This document shows, in pieces, positions 20,255 to 31,149 of a DNA stretch of 64,000 nucleotides. The notes below the pieces were generated by a model, which was not told where the DNA came from, made no database searches, and saw only the letters and a list, made by a program, of their open reading frames with translations. A program made the position numbers and the translations under genes. This DNA is from Hanleya hanleyi (taxonomy: Eukaryota > Mollusca > Polyplacophora > Lepidopleurida > Hanleyidae), in assembly GCA_036873755.1 (NCBI GenBank), contig JAVTVY010020401.1:1-64000 (forward strand), given 5' to 3'. The stretch's first letter is position 1. The number at the start of each line of letters is the position of its first letter.

Positions 20255-20499
20255 CTGTAAGGAGAAATACATATCCAGTGGTATATAGAATATTACTTTC
20301 CAAGATAATAAGAAGGGTTGAAACTAATGAGAGCCCTGGACTCAGGGACATGTAATTGGTGGCGGCTGTCCCAATCACGTCGGATTTGAAGAATTTCTAT
20401 TAATATTTTCCCCGTTTGGGCCGTTTCTTAAATCTAACGGTCACACAGTTCACCACTTTCCATAAGATGACTTGATAGGGCCATTACATCATTGCGCTT

Positions 20500-20765
20500 G
20501 GATATTTTGATCTAATACCGCTCAAGCCGGTGCTAGGAACCGTGTGGGCATGCCATCCAATATGTCTACATGAACAGTTACAATAAAGCGTGGTTGAGAT
20601 ACAAATCTTCACAGGGGTAATTTTTGGTTCTTCTAATGTGTTTAGATATGCAGTCAGAATATTGGTCTTCCCTTATATGTGTTGTAATCATATGATTTCT
20701 TATCAGTACGCCGGAATCTTTTTCCATCCCCTTTATATGTTGCGTTTAATTGACGGATTCTTCAG
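20500..20765 (+). repeat. 3'-end repeat of an RT-element subfamily, copy 1
   Basis: Starts CGCTCAAGCCGGTGCTAGGA and carries TACATGAACAGTTACAATAAA, TTTTTGGTTCTT and CAGTACGCCGGAATC. Other copies: 46475-46575 plus 47935-48000 (split), 50790-50935 and 51205-51440. The order of motifs parallels the 3' region behind the RT frame at 25.5 kb. Confidence 0.6.
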
Positions 20766-21016
20766 TATTTTTCAAGAACTGAAAATAGATGAGTTAATTC
20801 TTCATGGACGACAACTGGTTGTTAATTATATTATATACATGATAATATAAACGCATTTCTTTATTCTAGTCTAAATAATACATAATATTTAAAGATCGTT
20901 GAAATCCTATTGATTTCCTGTTGATCGGTAATATTGACCTCCAAAATATGTGACTTGAGATACTAGACAGGATGGAAACTCCAAAAATCTATAGCGTCCC
21001 AGTATGTTATACGTAC

Positions 21017-21154
21017 CATGTCCTGTATTCGGAGTGATCCCATAGAGAAGACGAGAGCGTTAGGAGGAGATGAGATAGGAGTCATAAATGCGAACTTGGC
21101 CGCCAAAGTGATGGGGAACATCAGTGATAATGGATGGAGATTCAACTTCAAAGC
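21017..21154 (-). CDS. SLC13 exon i (PPNA motif)
   Basis: Acceptor TACTTTTCAG, donor GTACGT; exactly 46 codons. Encodes LHPLSLMFPITLAAKFAFMT then PISSPPNALVF, matching the family SxxFMLPVxTPPNAIVF signature. Confidence 0.88.
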
Positions 21155-21269
21155 CTGAAAAGTAACAATGAAAGATATTGTCGCATTAAGGGTTAAAATA
21201 TTCTTAGACACTACCGAAGTATTTTTGTTTTTGAAATCCAAGCTCTTCCTCTGGATGCTATACTAAGAA

Positions 21270-21475
21270 AAATGATCAATAATGGTAATAACCATAGTAA
21301 ATATTATGGTAAAAACCACGATGGTTTGGCACACATTATCATGGTAGCTTTACCATGGTTTACCATGGATTACCATTGTACATTTACCAGAGTTTACAAT
21401 GATGCGTTCACTATGGCTTACCATGGTACATTTAACATTGTTACCAAGGTATCCGAAAGGTTCCACAGGGTCCAT
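21270..21475. repeat. ACCATGGTAA-rich inverted-repeat segment
   Basis: Many copies of ATGGTAA and its complement TTACCAT alternate (e.g. TTTACCATGGTTTACCATGG near 21350), giving a foldback-prone, MITE-like stretch in the last-but-one intron. Confidence 0.4.
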
Positions 21476-21506
21476 AGCTGGCTTACTTTCACAACCGAAC
21501 ATGGTA

Positions 21507-21745
21507 AGGGCCCTCGGTGGCCGAGTGGTCTAAGGCGCTTCGCTGGTGACCGCTAGCCTCACACCGCTGAACCGGCACGGGTTCGAGTCGAGTTGGTCCA
21601 TGTGTGAAAGTTTGTCAGTTACTTGCCGAAGGGCAGTGGTTCTCTCCGGGTACTCCGGCTTCCTCTACCAACCAAACTGACTGTCACCATATGAGTGAAA
21701 CAAACTTGAGTGTGATATTAAGCCAAATTCCCTCCCTCCCTCCCA
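21507..21745 (+). mobile_element. tRNA-headed SINE
   Basis: The head has the pol III A box (TGGCCGAGTGG) and B box (GGGTTCGAGTC) of a type II (Leu/Ser-like) tRNA. The body contains GGTTCTCTCCGGGTACTCCGG, a core found in molluscan SINEs as I recall it, and the tail is (CCCT)n. The 9-bp duplication AACATGGTA flanks it (21498-21506 and 21746-21754). Confidence 0.8.
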
Positions 21746-22294
21746 AACATGGTATCTCTGTTAAGATAAACATACTACAGTACACTCAGCACTATACATA
21801 GTCGAATATGGAACAATAAATTAGGGGATAACCCTGTTGTATTTGATGATTTGAGACCGTTAATGCTTGGTTTTACGGTCGCAAATTGAGTTTTACCGGC
21901 GACGCGTCATTCGAATCCAATAATATCACATGACAAGGTTTATAACCTTTTTTTCATCATCAAATCAGAGAAGTTTGGGGATAAAATAATTAGGTCGAAC
22001 ACGTCCATAAGCCACGTCGCTCATTTAAACGGTGGTACATACGCATAAAATAGTTCCTTAGATAAAAGAAGAAAAAAAGAAGACTTAAGATGGAATAATC
22101 AGTTTGCTTACGCGAGAGGTTTATTCACAACAAAATAAACGTCTAGTTTCATCAACAAAATTCATTTCCGAACTATAACATCGCCCTCACAAACTCTTCA
22201 GCTCACCACAACAAGCCAGCGAAGGACCGTTCTGTAGCGAAATATCAATTAAGGGATTTACTGTTTGTGATTTATGCTGTGACTTATATATATA

Positions 22295-22447
22295 TGATGG
22301 CGCGCCTTCGCCCCTTCGCATAGCCCCTTCGCCCCTTCGCATAGCCGCTTCGCATCGCTATTTTTGCATCGCATCGCGCCTTTGCTCCTTCGCATAGTGC
22401 CTTCGCCCTTTCGCATAGCTCCTTCGCCGCTTCGCCCCTTCGCATGC
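22295..22447 (+). repeat. CTTCGC minisatellite between short inverted repeats
   Basis: Variants of CCCCTTCGCATAGC are repeated about eight times. The block is bracketed by TATATATATGATGGC on the left and GGCCATCATATATATA on the right (about 22285 and 22480). The Lys/Gly-rich open frames here on the minus strand are repeat artefacts. Confidence 0.7.
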
Positions 22448-22499
22448 CACAAACTAAACGCACGCAGCGATGGACCCTATCGGCCATCATATATATATT

Positions 22500-24021
22500 A
22501 CATCCCGTTTTGTTTGTTTTGTTGTATATTTATTGCGCACCGACATCTCGGTCTCTCAGCTAGTCTCCTTTTGAAAAAGGGAAAACGCCGTGTATCAGAG
22601 GTATCAGCCGCCGGTGAACTGCGACTGGAAGCTTCTGCTGGCTACTCGAGACACCGAAGCCGGCGAAGGTGCCATCCTACTCAAAGAAGTATGGCCTTCA
22701 GTCCGCGATTATTCGATTTCTTCTACCACATGGAATATTTCTGTGTCAGATGTATTTTAAAATGACGCTAATATGTAATAAATTGTCCGATCTCTGCGTC
22801 GTCATCGCTTCACCAATTTCGCTGAAATGTGGAAACTGAGTGACTGACCAAATGCAAACTATGCAAATGCAAAAATGGTGGCTACGTTCAATTATGTATG
22901 TTTGCAGCTTGGATTTAAAGTGGGATGATGAATTCATCTGTTCCATCGTCGAGTGTAGTGTTAAAGTGCAACCATGTATAAAAGGAGATTTTGGAAGGGT
23001 GGGTATATATATCTCTAATTTATATATATTTTGTTATTATATACTCGGTGGGATATAACTTTATTCTTGTAAAAATGTATTTAATCTTTGTTTAAAACTA
23101 TTTAAAGACAAGTGACTCTGGAGCGACGTTATTTCAAAACATTCGAACAGTTTATCTAAGTCGCGTATACGTTTGGTATATTCTATGTCCGGATATCACG
23201 CAAAGTTCAAGGTCAGGTGCAGAGGTTCTTGTATTGAGCAGGAAAGATAATGTTGATGATTCCCCAATTTATTAAGCTTGATTACTACTTGTGATATTAT
23301 CATCGCTGACATGTGGACATAATGCTGATATGCAACCGACTGAAGTTCAAGACGAGGCATTCCACAAAAGGGGGAAAAATTGTAAAATTATCGTGAACAT
23401 CAGAACATCAGGTTTTGACTGCCTGTTGCCTTCACTTTGGGGGTGTGCTAATATAATAAACCAGCCACTATGCGCAGGCTTCCGAATATTCTGTGAATTC
23501 GCATTTCTGTTTTTCGTTTTGGGGACAGTCATAGATAATCCATATGTCGATCAGATATACCCTATGATTGCACTGGGGTTAAAATGGCAGCGCGCAGCTT
23601 TTGGGTGCATGGCTGATGGCCAATAGGAATCGTCCTTTACTAAATCAAGCGGAGTGGGTTAAGAATTTTACAGCTAGAGGAGACGTTGTAAAGTGTGTTT
23701 TTGTCAACTTGTTGAGCATCTAACTTATTCATTCTTCTATTCTTCTTCTGGATGCATTTTCCATTTTTCGTATGCAGATACACGCTTCCAATGTGAAACA
23801 ATACATATCGACATTTCAGTCCACTGCAGTGTGAGGATGTTACACCCACAGTATAGAAGTTTACAAACTCTGACAATGAGAGAATGGTACGAGCCGTACA
23901 AAATAGAACAGGTCCTATTTCATGCAAGTTAGTCGCATGCTACAAATCAGGGGATTCCTCGCTGAGTTGTTACTACAAATCGCACGGACAAATCGTGAGA
24001 ATGAGCCTTATGTCTTCTTAC
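22500..24021. other. Intron sequence, nothing recognised
   Basis: Lies in the SLC13 intron between exons h and i. Short open frames on both strands show no motif or splice pattern I can support. Confidence 0.4.
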
Positions 24022-24183
24022 CAGTTCACCAACAATGGGCACGAGCATAGTGATGGTAGCGGCATTACTGGTGAACTCTGTCAGGAAGGTCGTAATGACG
24101 GTCAAGATGAGAGTCATCACCCAGGGTTCTAGATCACTGAACACCTCGAACTGTTCCCCGATCATCTTGGACAGGCCGGACTT
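24022..24183 (-). CDS. SLC13 exon h (second SN(A)AT motif)
   Basis: Acceptor TATATTTTAG, donor GTAAGA; exactly 54 codons. Encodes KSGLSKMIGEQ, then a TM helix and TFLTEFTSNAATITMLVPI, the conserved second sodium-site motif (TExTSNxAT). Confidence 0.88.
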
Positions 24184-24468
24184 CTAAAATATAAAAGGAA
24201 AGTTAGTAATTTGATCGTCTACTCAGGTAAGACTTGTATTCGTAACACAAACGACTGGAAATTGAAGCTTGACTATGGAGAAGCCCCGAAAACGGTTTCA
24301 ATGACCTAGGATTAGGATTCCGTTCACATCGGAGTCCATCGTCATTATACGTTCCATGCCTGTCGTCTAAATGCTGACGTGTTGATCCATCTTTAGTTTT
24401 CCTGCATAAATACTTTGGAATTATTCACCCAGTTCCTACACTGACATGATTTGGGATGTATAACCTAC

Positions 24469-24587
24469 CTGCATGGCGAGCACCAATGAGAAACCGCCAC
24501 CCAACAACCAAATTACTCCCCAAGGTACGGTCTTGTTGACTTCTTTCCAAGTCACTATAGGCACAAACTCCTGAAACTTTCCCGACT
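24469..24587 (-). CDS. SLC13 exon g (TWK...LLLGGGF)
   Basis: Acceptor TTTTCACAG, donor GTAGGT. Encodes VTWKEVNKTVPWGVIWLLGG then GFSLVLAMQ, a close match to the family hallmark WKxVxxxxPWxxxxLLGGGFALA. Confidence 0.85.
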
Positions 24588-24771
24588 CTGTGAAAATAAA
24601 AGTCTCTTTCTGTAATTTTAGCCAGGTTATGATAATCACGCTGTATATATATTGCGTTGGTGAATAGCAAACAAAAGTATATTCATCAGCAAATTCATCA
24701 GATCAGTGAGCCGTATATATAATATTTACCATGTTCCAGCAATAGATGGTATAATCTGAAGGTTTACTTAC

Positions 24772-24863
24772 TCGCCTTTTGTAGGAATTCTCTTGGAGAT
24801 GTCGCAGGTATGACAAATAATAGCATTCCCATGAGAATGGTCGGAGAGGAGCTCCCCACGTAT
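24772..24863 (-). CDS. SLC13 exon f (TM helix)
   Basis: Acceptor ATATTGCAG, donor GTAAGT. Encodes YVGSSSPTILMGMLLFVIPA then TSPREFLQKA, corresponding to the DATVAIFxAxLLFIxPS helix of the family. The single last base completes a Lys codon with exon g. Confidence 0.75.
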
Positions 24864-24997
24864 CTGCAATATTATGATATAAAACAAGTTCGATCAGTCT
24901 GACATACATGCAATGTTTCCCATACTGGTAAGTCGGTGGAGGCGATGTAAAATTCGAAATTCCGCTCCAATAATTATGGCAGGTTTCTTTATATTAT

Positions 24998-25930
24998 AGG
25001 CTATATACAGGCGCTTTCAAAAAACCGATCAATTCAAAGCCTGTTCCTTCTCATTTACTAAACGTTATATAGACGATCTTCACGCTGTGTATAACCGCTA
25101 TATAAATGACGCAGTGAAGGATATATATCCTCCTTCAACTGGATTCGAAGGAAACTACAGATAGCCCGAACATCACATCATATTTAGACCTATATCTCTA
25201 TAAAAATGAATCGGTCCTTCTGTCTCGTCGACTTTCCGACAAAAGAGATGATTACAATTTCGATCATTTGAAACTATCTCTTTCTGGCAGCAATATTCCA
25301 GTAAGATCTGCATATGGCGTATACATATCTCGCTTAGTAGTATTTGCTAGATCATGTGTTAAATGTAACGATTTTAATCAACGTCAAAAAACATTATTGC
25401 AGAAACTTATAAAACAGGGCTATACCACTAAGCGCCTCCACTCAAAGTCTCCGAAATTTGGCGACCCATATCGCATGCTGACAGCAAAATCGAGAGAAGC
25501 TTTCAACATCTATGGTGTTACGTTTCGTAACTTGTGTCTAATTTCGCTTAACCCGGGGCTGGGGGCCGCATGAACCGATGTACTTCAAGATCGTCATGGT
25601 GTTCATATGAACAGGCACAATCAAAGCGTGACTGAGATATATCATCGTCTAGATGACGACCTTACTACGTATCGTATGGATTAAGAATACTAATCAGTAA
25701 TACGGGGTTGATATTTATGGAACATCATTATGTCTTGCCGGCATCATTGAAAACTGTTGACCGCTTCTCTCTTACAGAAAACTAGTCTGGTTTATGTATT
25801 ATAATATGACTGTTTTTATTAATTTGGTGCTAATGCTGTTATGTGGAATATGGAATAGGTCTTTGAATTATGGACGCGGCGATTCTTTTATGGACGACGG
25901 CTGAATAATGAATGACGGACCAGACGCTTG
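24998..25930 (+). mobile_element. RT-family fragment, copy 1 (C-terminal RT plus 3' end)
   Basis: Begins at the YIDDL active-site region (TATATAGACGATCTT, 25066), continues with DKRDDYNFD and VRSAYGVYISRLVVFARSCVK and LLQKLIKQGYTTKRLHSK, then ends in a conserved 3' tail with ATGACGGACCAGACGC. Frameshifts and the missing N-terminal part make it a dead copy. Same family as 42632-42990, 44931-45822, 52228-54359 and 55411-55718. Confidence 0.75.
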
Positions 25931-26800
25931 TACTTCAGATATTCGAAGAGCATAAGAGAAAGTCCTTGCTTTACCTGTTCGTTTTCCACGGATATAATCA
26001 AAATAAGTTGCGGGTGGTTTACATTCCTCTTACAGAATATCAGCATGCAAGCCATTCAAACAATTCGATGTTCTATAGCTAAATATGTTCAAGGTTCTTT
26101 ATTGGCTGAACATAGCATCCTTCATCGAGCAGATATACAATCAAGCGAAAATGATTCCATACATAGGGAGGTATGTGACAGTGATACCAGGAACAGTAAT
26201 ACCAGGAACAACAATTCCGCTGGTATTTTACAATAAATTATGATCATACGGATTCATGAGTATATGGATATTTGTGTGTAATATTCAAACAATAATGACA
26301 ACCTGTATATTTGATGGAAAATTCCATTTACAATCGACATTTGTACATTGCTATTGCCGCAATGATACATGCACAGACTCCCAGGGGGGTCTTCACAGAT
26401 AATGGATACACAGAAGTGAGATTCCAGTATAGATTTGTTAGGCGCTACAGATTTTGTATTCGTTACAGGCCCTCAAAATTGACTGCTAAGTGATAGTGAT
26501 AGTTGAATGCTGCAGTAGGATTATGTTTTGGGGAATACCATGTGATAGTAACCCGCTATCAATATAGTAGGTTGAAAGACAACACTATATGACGGCATGC
26601 ACCTCTTCCACAAACTTGTCCTGCAATTTGGCTCGAAACATATAGATGTTATATTAAGCAACACAGTCATTCAGAGGATAAACAATACCTGGCCTTTTGA
26701 AAATCAGAACTGGAGTCAGAATCTACTTATTCGATAAGTACTGATGCTTTGGTTGACAAATATTGCAACTGGAACGTACGTTTTAGATGTAGATACTTAC

Positions 26801-26882
26801 CGCTGGAGCGAAGTACAAATCCTTGGTTAAGTACAGGAGTATCAAGATTACAAGGTCAACCAAGACAACAATCTCCGGATAC
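26801..26882 (-). CDS. SLC13 exon e (TM helix)
   Basis: Acceptor TTTATCAAG, donor GTAAGT. Encodes YPEIVVLVDLVILILLYLTK then DLYFAPA, the family's hydrophobic helix ending in WFTRDPGF-like sequence. Joined to exon d it gives GPMS-YPEIVV with correct phase. It ends in phase 0 whereas exon f needs two bases, so a short exon between is missing. Confidence 0.75.
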
Positions 26883-27829
26883 CTTGATAAACAATAATAT
26901 ACAGACGCAAACATTTAAGCCCTGTCGCCATATATTTCCAACTGCTAAATGCCTAATAGTATACAGTTATGCTCATATATATTCATGGTGCTAGTTAAGT
27001 CATTGTTTTCATTAAATCGTTTAAACTAATAAACATTAGGATTATTAGATGGGAATGACCAATTCACCCCACACAGGTAATAAAGTACAGCTAGTCTTGT
27101 GATATGCGGATACCAGACGAATTTAAGTCATGAACTGTAATAAAATGTATACGCTGTAAACAATAACAAAAATATGGGACATTGAATATAGGTGAATCTG
27201 ATATTATTCAAGTATTCAATGACTATCTAGTATAAAACTAAGAAAAAGTGGGAGCATCTTCTTTGGTCGACTAACTTTATTAGCGAGAGAAACGAATTTT
27301 ATTGATGTTGATCCCGTGTTTTATTAGAAATTTGGGATGTTTACTATATTATAATTATAGTATGATTTTGCAGTGATTCTTGGGATGAAATTATATCATA
27401 TTCAATAATGTTCAACAGAGAGAGAGAGAGACAGAGCACAGAATTTGGCTGTCTGATGTTTTGGACTTTCATTTCAGGCATGTATTCACGTACGATTGGA
27501 ATCTTCACACATCCGTACATCCCACACGTATAACCAATGCGTTAAACAATCAGTCAATCTCTCTACCCTTCTCCGTTTGCCGAGGGAAAATCTCACTGAC
27601 TCATGAAAGCAAACGATTTCAAGTTTCGGGAACAATGCCCAGCGACAAATAGGTCTGTACCATTGATGTCTTACTGCTAAAATACTGTTTTTGCACAAAA
27701 CTGTGCTACAATTCTTAGCAAAATTCTGGTGAGATCATCAAGCTGTTTACCAACAATTGTAGCACAGTTTCCCACAGGAGGCTGAACCAATTTGCATTTC
27801 CTAAAATAGAACTATGTGAAATGACGTAC

Positions 27830-27931
27830 GACATTGGTCCCATATCGGAGTATTCCTGTCGAATATGTTTCCTTGCTCGTTCCTCTGCCGCTTGTTTTCC
27901 TGACTCGTCCGTCCGAGCTCTGCACAGACCC
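27830..27931 (-). CDS. SLC13 exon d (basic loop before TM)
   Basis: Acceptor CTCTTGTAG, donor GTACGT. Encodes ERARKHIRQEYSDMGPMS, matching the family's conserved RKxIRxEYxxLGPMSF. Phase 2 end fits exon e. Confidence 0.75.
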
Positions 27932-28448
27932 CTACAAGAGAGTGAAACATACCACATATTAGGTAATGACAGAAATTTATAAACTAGTAGTTTGATACTT
28001 GGCTATTCGGTCTCGCCCGGCGCTATTCTCCAACATACAGCAGCCAGGTGCCTCGTGTCGCACCTGCATCTATACGCAATAGATGTAATAAGTGGACCAT
28101 GGTTATGCTGCTAGTCCTTTTACTGAGTTCCAGAATGCATTTACAGATTGATGGCTATAATACAACATTTCATATCAGTTAACAAGCTTAAAGGTCAACC
28201 CAAACGATCTGAGGTCAAAAATCCAAAAAAATAGTCCTTTCGATTCTGAAAATAATGATATTTTTTTCATAATTTTGTGCCGTCTGGTTGGCGAGATATT
28301 GCCGTTTGAAAGGTGAAAATCGCTCTCCTGTCAATTCCAGCTGTGACGTCACGGAGGGACAGCCGTCTTGTATTCTCTATGTTGAAGCCGTATACCACAG
28401 TCATAAGTAGAGCTGATTTTCGGAGTATCGGGGCATCATTTGTTAAAT

Positions 28449-28718
28449 ATGCCGCGACGTTGTGTAGTGGGAGTTGCAGTTTTACTACAGATGACGGTGT
28501 TAGTATTCATTTGTGGCCTAAAGACGAGACAATCGATGCAATTGGACGAAATTTGTACGCAACACGAGGGTGTGGAAAGAGGTCCCGAGCCAGTACTCGT
28601 ATAATTCGCTCGGCACATTTTGACAGAAAGACATCATTCGAGGACCTCTACGGCGTAGCAGTTGAATTCGGGTACAAACCAAAACTAAAAGAGAACAGCT
28701 ATTCCAACTATCAAACCT
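28449..28718 (+). pseudogene. THAP zinc-finger domain relic
   Basis: Starts MPRRCVVG at 28449, then shifts frame near 28475 to CSFTTDDGVSIHLWPKDE, and later shows SAHFDRKTSFEDLYGVAVEFG. This is the THAP layout (N-terminal Cys pair, hydrophobic W-P-D core, C-x2-H at SAHF, Phe/Leu-rich end). The zinc Cys before SAHF reads Arg, and the frame changes more than once. THAP domains bind transposon ends or promoters. Confidence 0.6.
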
Positions 28719-29439
28719 AAGAACAATCAGAATGTGACGGCAAAGAAATCGGACAAGGAGAATCTACCACGGACATCGGCTGAACGAACCTTGCCGGCAA
28801 GCGAGGCCTCGGGCATCTTCGCTTACCCAAGTCTAACACTACACGTGTTGCCTTGGCTGAACGTAACACATTATCTGATCAGAATACAGGGCTGGTGATG
28901 TCATAGCGCTATAAATATTCCGTGGTCCATATTAGGGGAAGTGCAATGTATGACCGCTTTAAAATTCAAATTTGATTGGCTATTCCAAGGGAATTAACAT
29001 CAATACACCCACCATATTTGGAGATCACACGGGCAGACATCAAAGAAAATCCTAGCTGCACGGTGTTGGCAAGCTCCTATCTTGATTGGCTATATGACAT
29101 CACGTGCGTTTCCCGGTTTGAACCGTTTACTCTATTCAGTAAGTCAAGGTAAATGACGGAACGTTAGTGTAGTATTTAACTTGAAAAATGCGAAGATGGG
29201 CCTCGGGCAGAGAGACGGCTGTACATGCCCAGCTCGCTCTCGCGCCCCCGATGAACGTACAGAATGCTATCCATGATGCGGCATTTGTTGCTTGAGCACC
29301 TACAAGTTACACCGGATAAATCTCAATTTCATATGTACTATTTAATAATAATAAGATGATCTTTCATAAATATATATACGTTTGATAAGTATATTTTTTA
29401 TCATTTAGAAAGTGATCGTATAACAGTATTTTCGTTATT

Positions 29440-29838
29440 TTGGGATAACACTATCTTAGAATAGCACAAATTATAGTGCTGAAAATTTGGTCGAGTCCCG
29501 TGCGGGATTCGAACCAGCGACCCCAGAGTCAGGCACCTAATCGCCAGCACTGTATGTCGGCGATCTAAACCACTCGGCCAACGGGCCTCCCACAAAATAG
29601 GAGGTAGCAGTCATTACGATCATCAGAGGGGTACTGTATGTTTGCTTTCAAGACTACCGGTCTGCTACCTCCTATTTTGTGGGAGGCCCGTTGGCCGAGT
29701 GGTTTAGATCGCCGACATACAGTGCTGGCGATTAGGTGCCTGACTCTGGGGTCGCTGGTTCGAATCCCGCACGGGACTCGACCAAATTTTCAGCACTAGA
29801 ATTTATGCTATTCTAAGATAGTGTTATCCCAAAACAAC
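29440..29838. repeat. Long palindrome carrying two inverted tRNA-like sequences
   Basis: Arms of about 165 bases (29440-29605 and 29668-29838) are nearly perfect complements separated by about 65 bases. Each arm holds a type II tRNA-like unit with GTTGGCCGAGTGGTTTAGA (A box) and GGTTCGAATCCCGC (B box). The tRNA would be divergent in the anticodon arm, so a tRNA-derived SINE fragment duplicated head to head is more likely than two tRNA genes. Confidence 0.7.
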
Positions 29839-30429
29839 ATAAATACAAAATAAAAAAATATGAAAAAAATATTTCAAGTATTTCTTAATAGGCAGAGTTA
29901 CTTCCTTTTGGTTCCCCTTTAAAATACATTATGAAACAGGGGCTGGGTCCAGTCTACCTACAAGTGTGAGAGTGCATGTAGATCAGACAACAACAAAGTC
30001 GTACAGTGATCGGGCAAACCGGTCACCTTCTATTGTTTTTTTTAACACCTATTGGTTCCGAACACCAATTGGAGTGAATGGCTGTAGATACAGAAGTGAT
30101 AATAATACTTTCATAATCATTTGACATTTGAGATTGTGGGAATACCATTCGATCATTTCAATTTAATTGAGGTAATTTGTCGAAATTGAGCAAATGTGAA
30201 TGCCGATCCATCACGTCGTTTCGACACCCATTCACCACGGCTTACTTTTCGCCATTATTGTTCAAAGTTTTTTATCAAACTATATAATTTCAAGAAGGCC
30301 GTCTTGGCCAGTAACAACAACAACAACACAAACGTGCTCGTTCTTTACATCACAGAATCGTTCTACATTCAATACAGTTTGAAATATATGGACAGTTGGT
30401 CTTATAGATGACGATAATAAAGTTTCCAG

Positions 30430-30708
30430 TCAAGTTGCATACCAATCTGTATTCAACAAACGACCTCTCCGAATCCCGTCGTCGAGTTCCACGTTGTCAG
30501 AATGGTTGTCACTGTCAGAATCGGAGCCGTACGGCTCAAATTGATAGGGCTGAATTCCGTCGTTGGTCTTCAAACAACTGTTATTTTGCCCGTCATCATC
30601 CTCCTTTATGTCTATTTCATCTTCTTGGCGAAAAATATTTCCATCTAAGGAGCTGATATCATTCGAAGCGACATCTGAATCGGAGCTCTGACTGCACTCG
30701 CTTTGCAT
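30430..30708 (-). CDS. Acidic protein fragment in THAP element
   Basis: 92 codons, rich in Asp, Ser and Glu (SSDSDVASNDISSLDG, DEIDIKEDDDGQ, GSDSDSDNHSDN), starting 195 bases inside the right terminal repeat and reading inward. It may be the first exon of the element's second gene: acidic N-termini precede DDE-type domains in several invertebrate transposon proteins. No partner domain is found; function unknown. Confidence 0.35.
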   Translation of the reverse strand: MQSECSQSSDSDVASNDISSLDGNIFRQEDEIDIKEDDDGQNNSCLKTNDGIQPYQFEPYGSDSDSDNHSDNVELDDGIRRGRLLNTDWYAT

Positions 30709-31149
30709 GTTATCCGCTATTTTTTCTCAGGCAATTGCCCTGCGTGACGTCATCAACCCAGCTGTGAAAGTGTGAAAAAGCCCACTTTGCTCCCATATTA
30801 CGTGTGTTTCTGATCAGATTAGAATTTTTTCAATATTTTTTTCATACAAAGTGAAGTATGAACTATGATTTTTAGACAAAAAAAAATCCGTTTGAGTTGA
30901 CCTTTAACACAACGCTTGGTATTCTGAAGACGTCAACCTGTTCAAGTGTGCTGAGAAACGTTTCTTTGAATTTAGAACTTTAAGTGTCCATTTCAACTTC
31001 GCGAAAGTAGTATTCAAACTAACTGTCAATTCCTTGTCACTGATGCCACTCAAAACGGTTTCGCAGCCTAGTCACAGCTCATATTGGTGATATATGTAAG
31101 AGGTGGGCAAAACTGACGACGCCTGGCGACTAAATAGCAACCATATGAC

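Larger units (their letters stand above)
25931..28191. other. Intron sequence with (GA)n tract
   Basis: Apart from SLC13 exons d and e, nothing is recognised; a short (GA)n microsatellite sits at 27418-27436. Confidence 0.4.
28192..30903. mobile_element. TTAA-flanked THAP element (Kolobok-like, non-autonomous)
   Basis: Terminal inverted repeats AGGTCAACCCAAACG (28192) and CGTTTGAGTTGACCT (ending 30903) differ at one base and are flanked by TTAA on each side (28188-28191 and 30904-30907). A TTAA target together with a THAP zinc-finger gene fits the Kolobok superfamily; piggyBac also uses TTAA but lacks THAP. Two frames point inward from the ends: a THAP relic on the left (+) and an acidic frame on the right (-). 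No transposase catalytic region remains. A tRNA-like palindrome sits in the middle. Confidence 0.65.

Noticed and set aside
22258..22490. Lys/Gly/Ala-rich repeat proteins on the minus strand
   Set aside because: They are frames through the CTTCGC minisatellite.
29495..29785. Two functional tRNA genes
   Set aside because: The A and B boxes fit, but the anticodon arm does not fold convincingly and the acceptor stem is imperfect.
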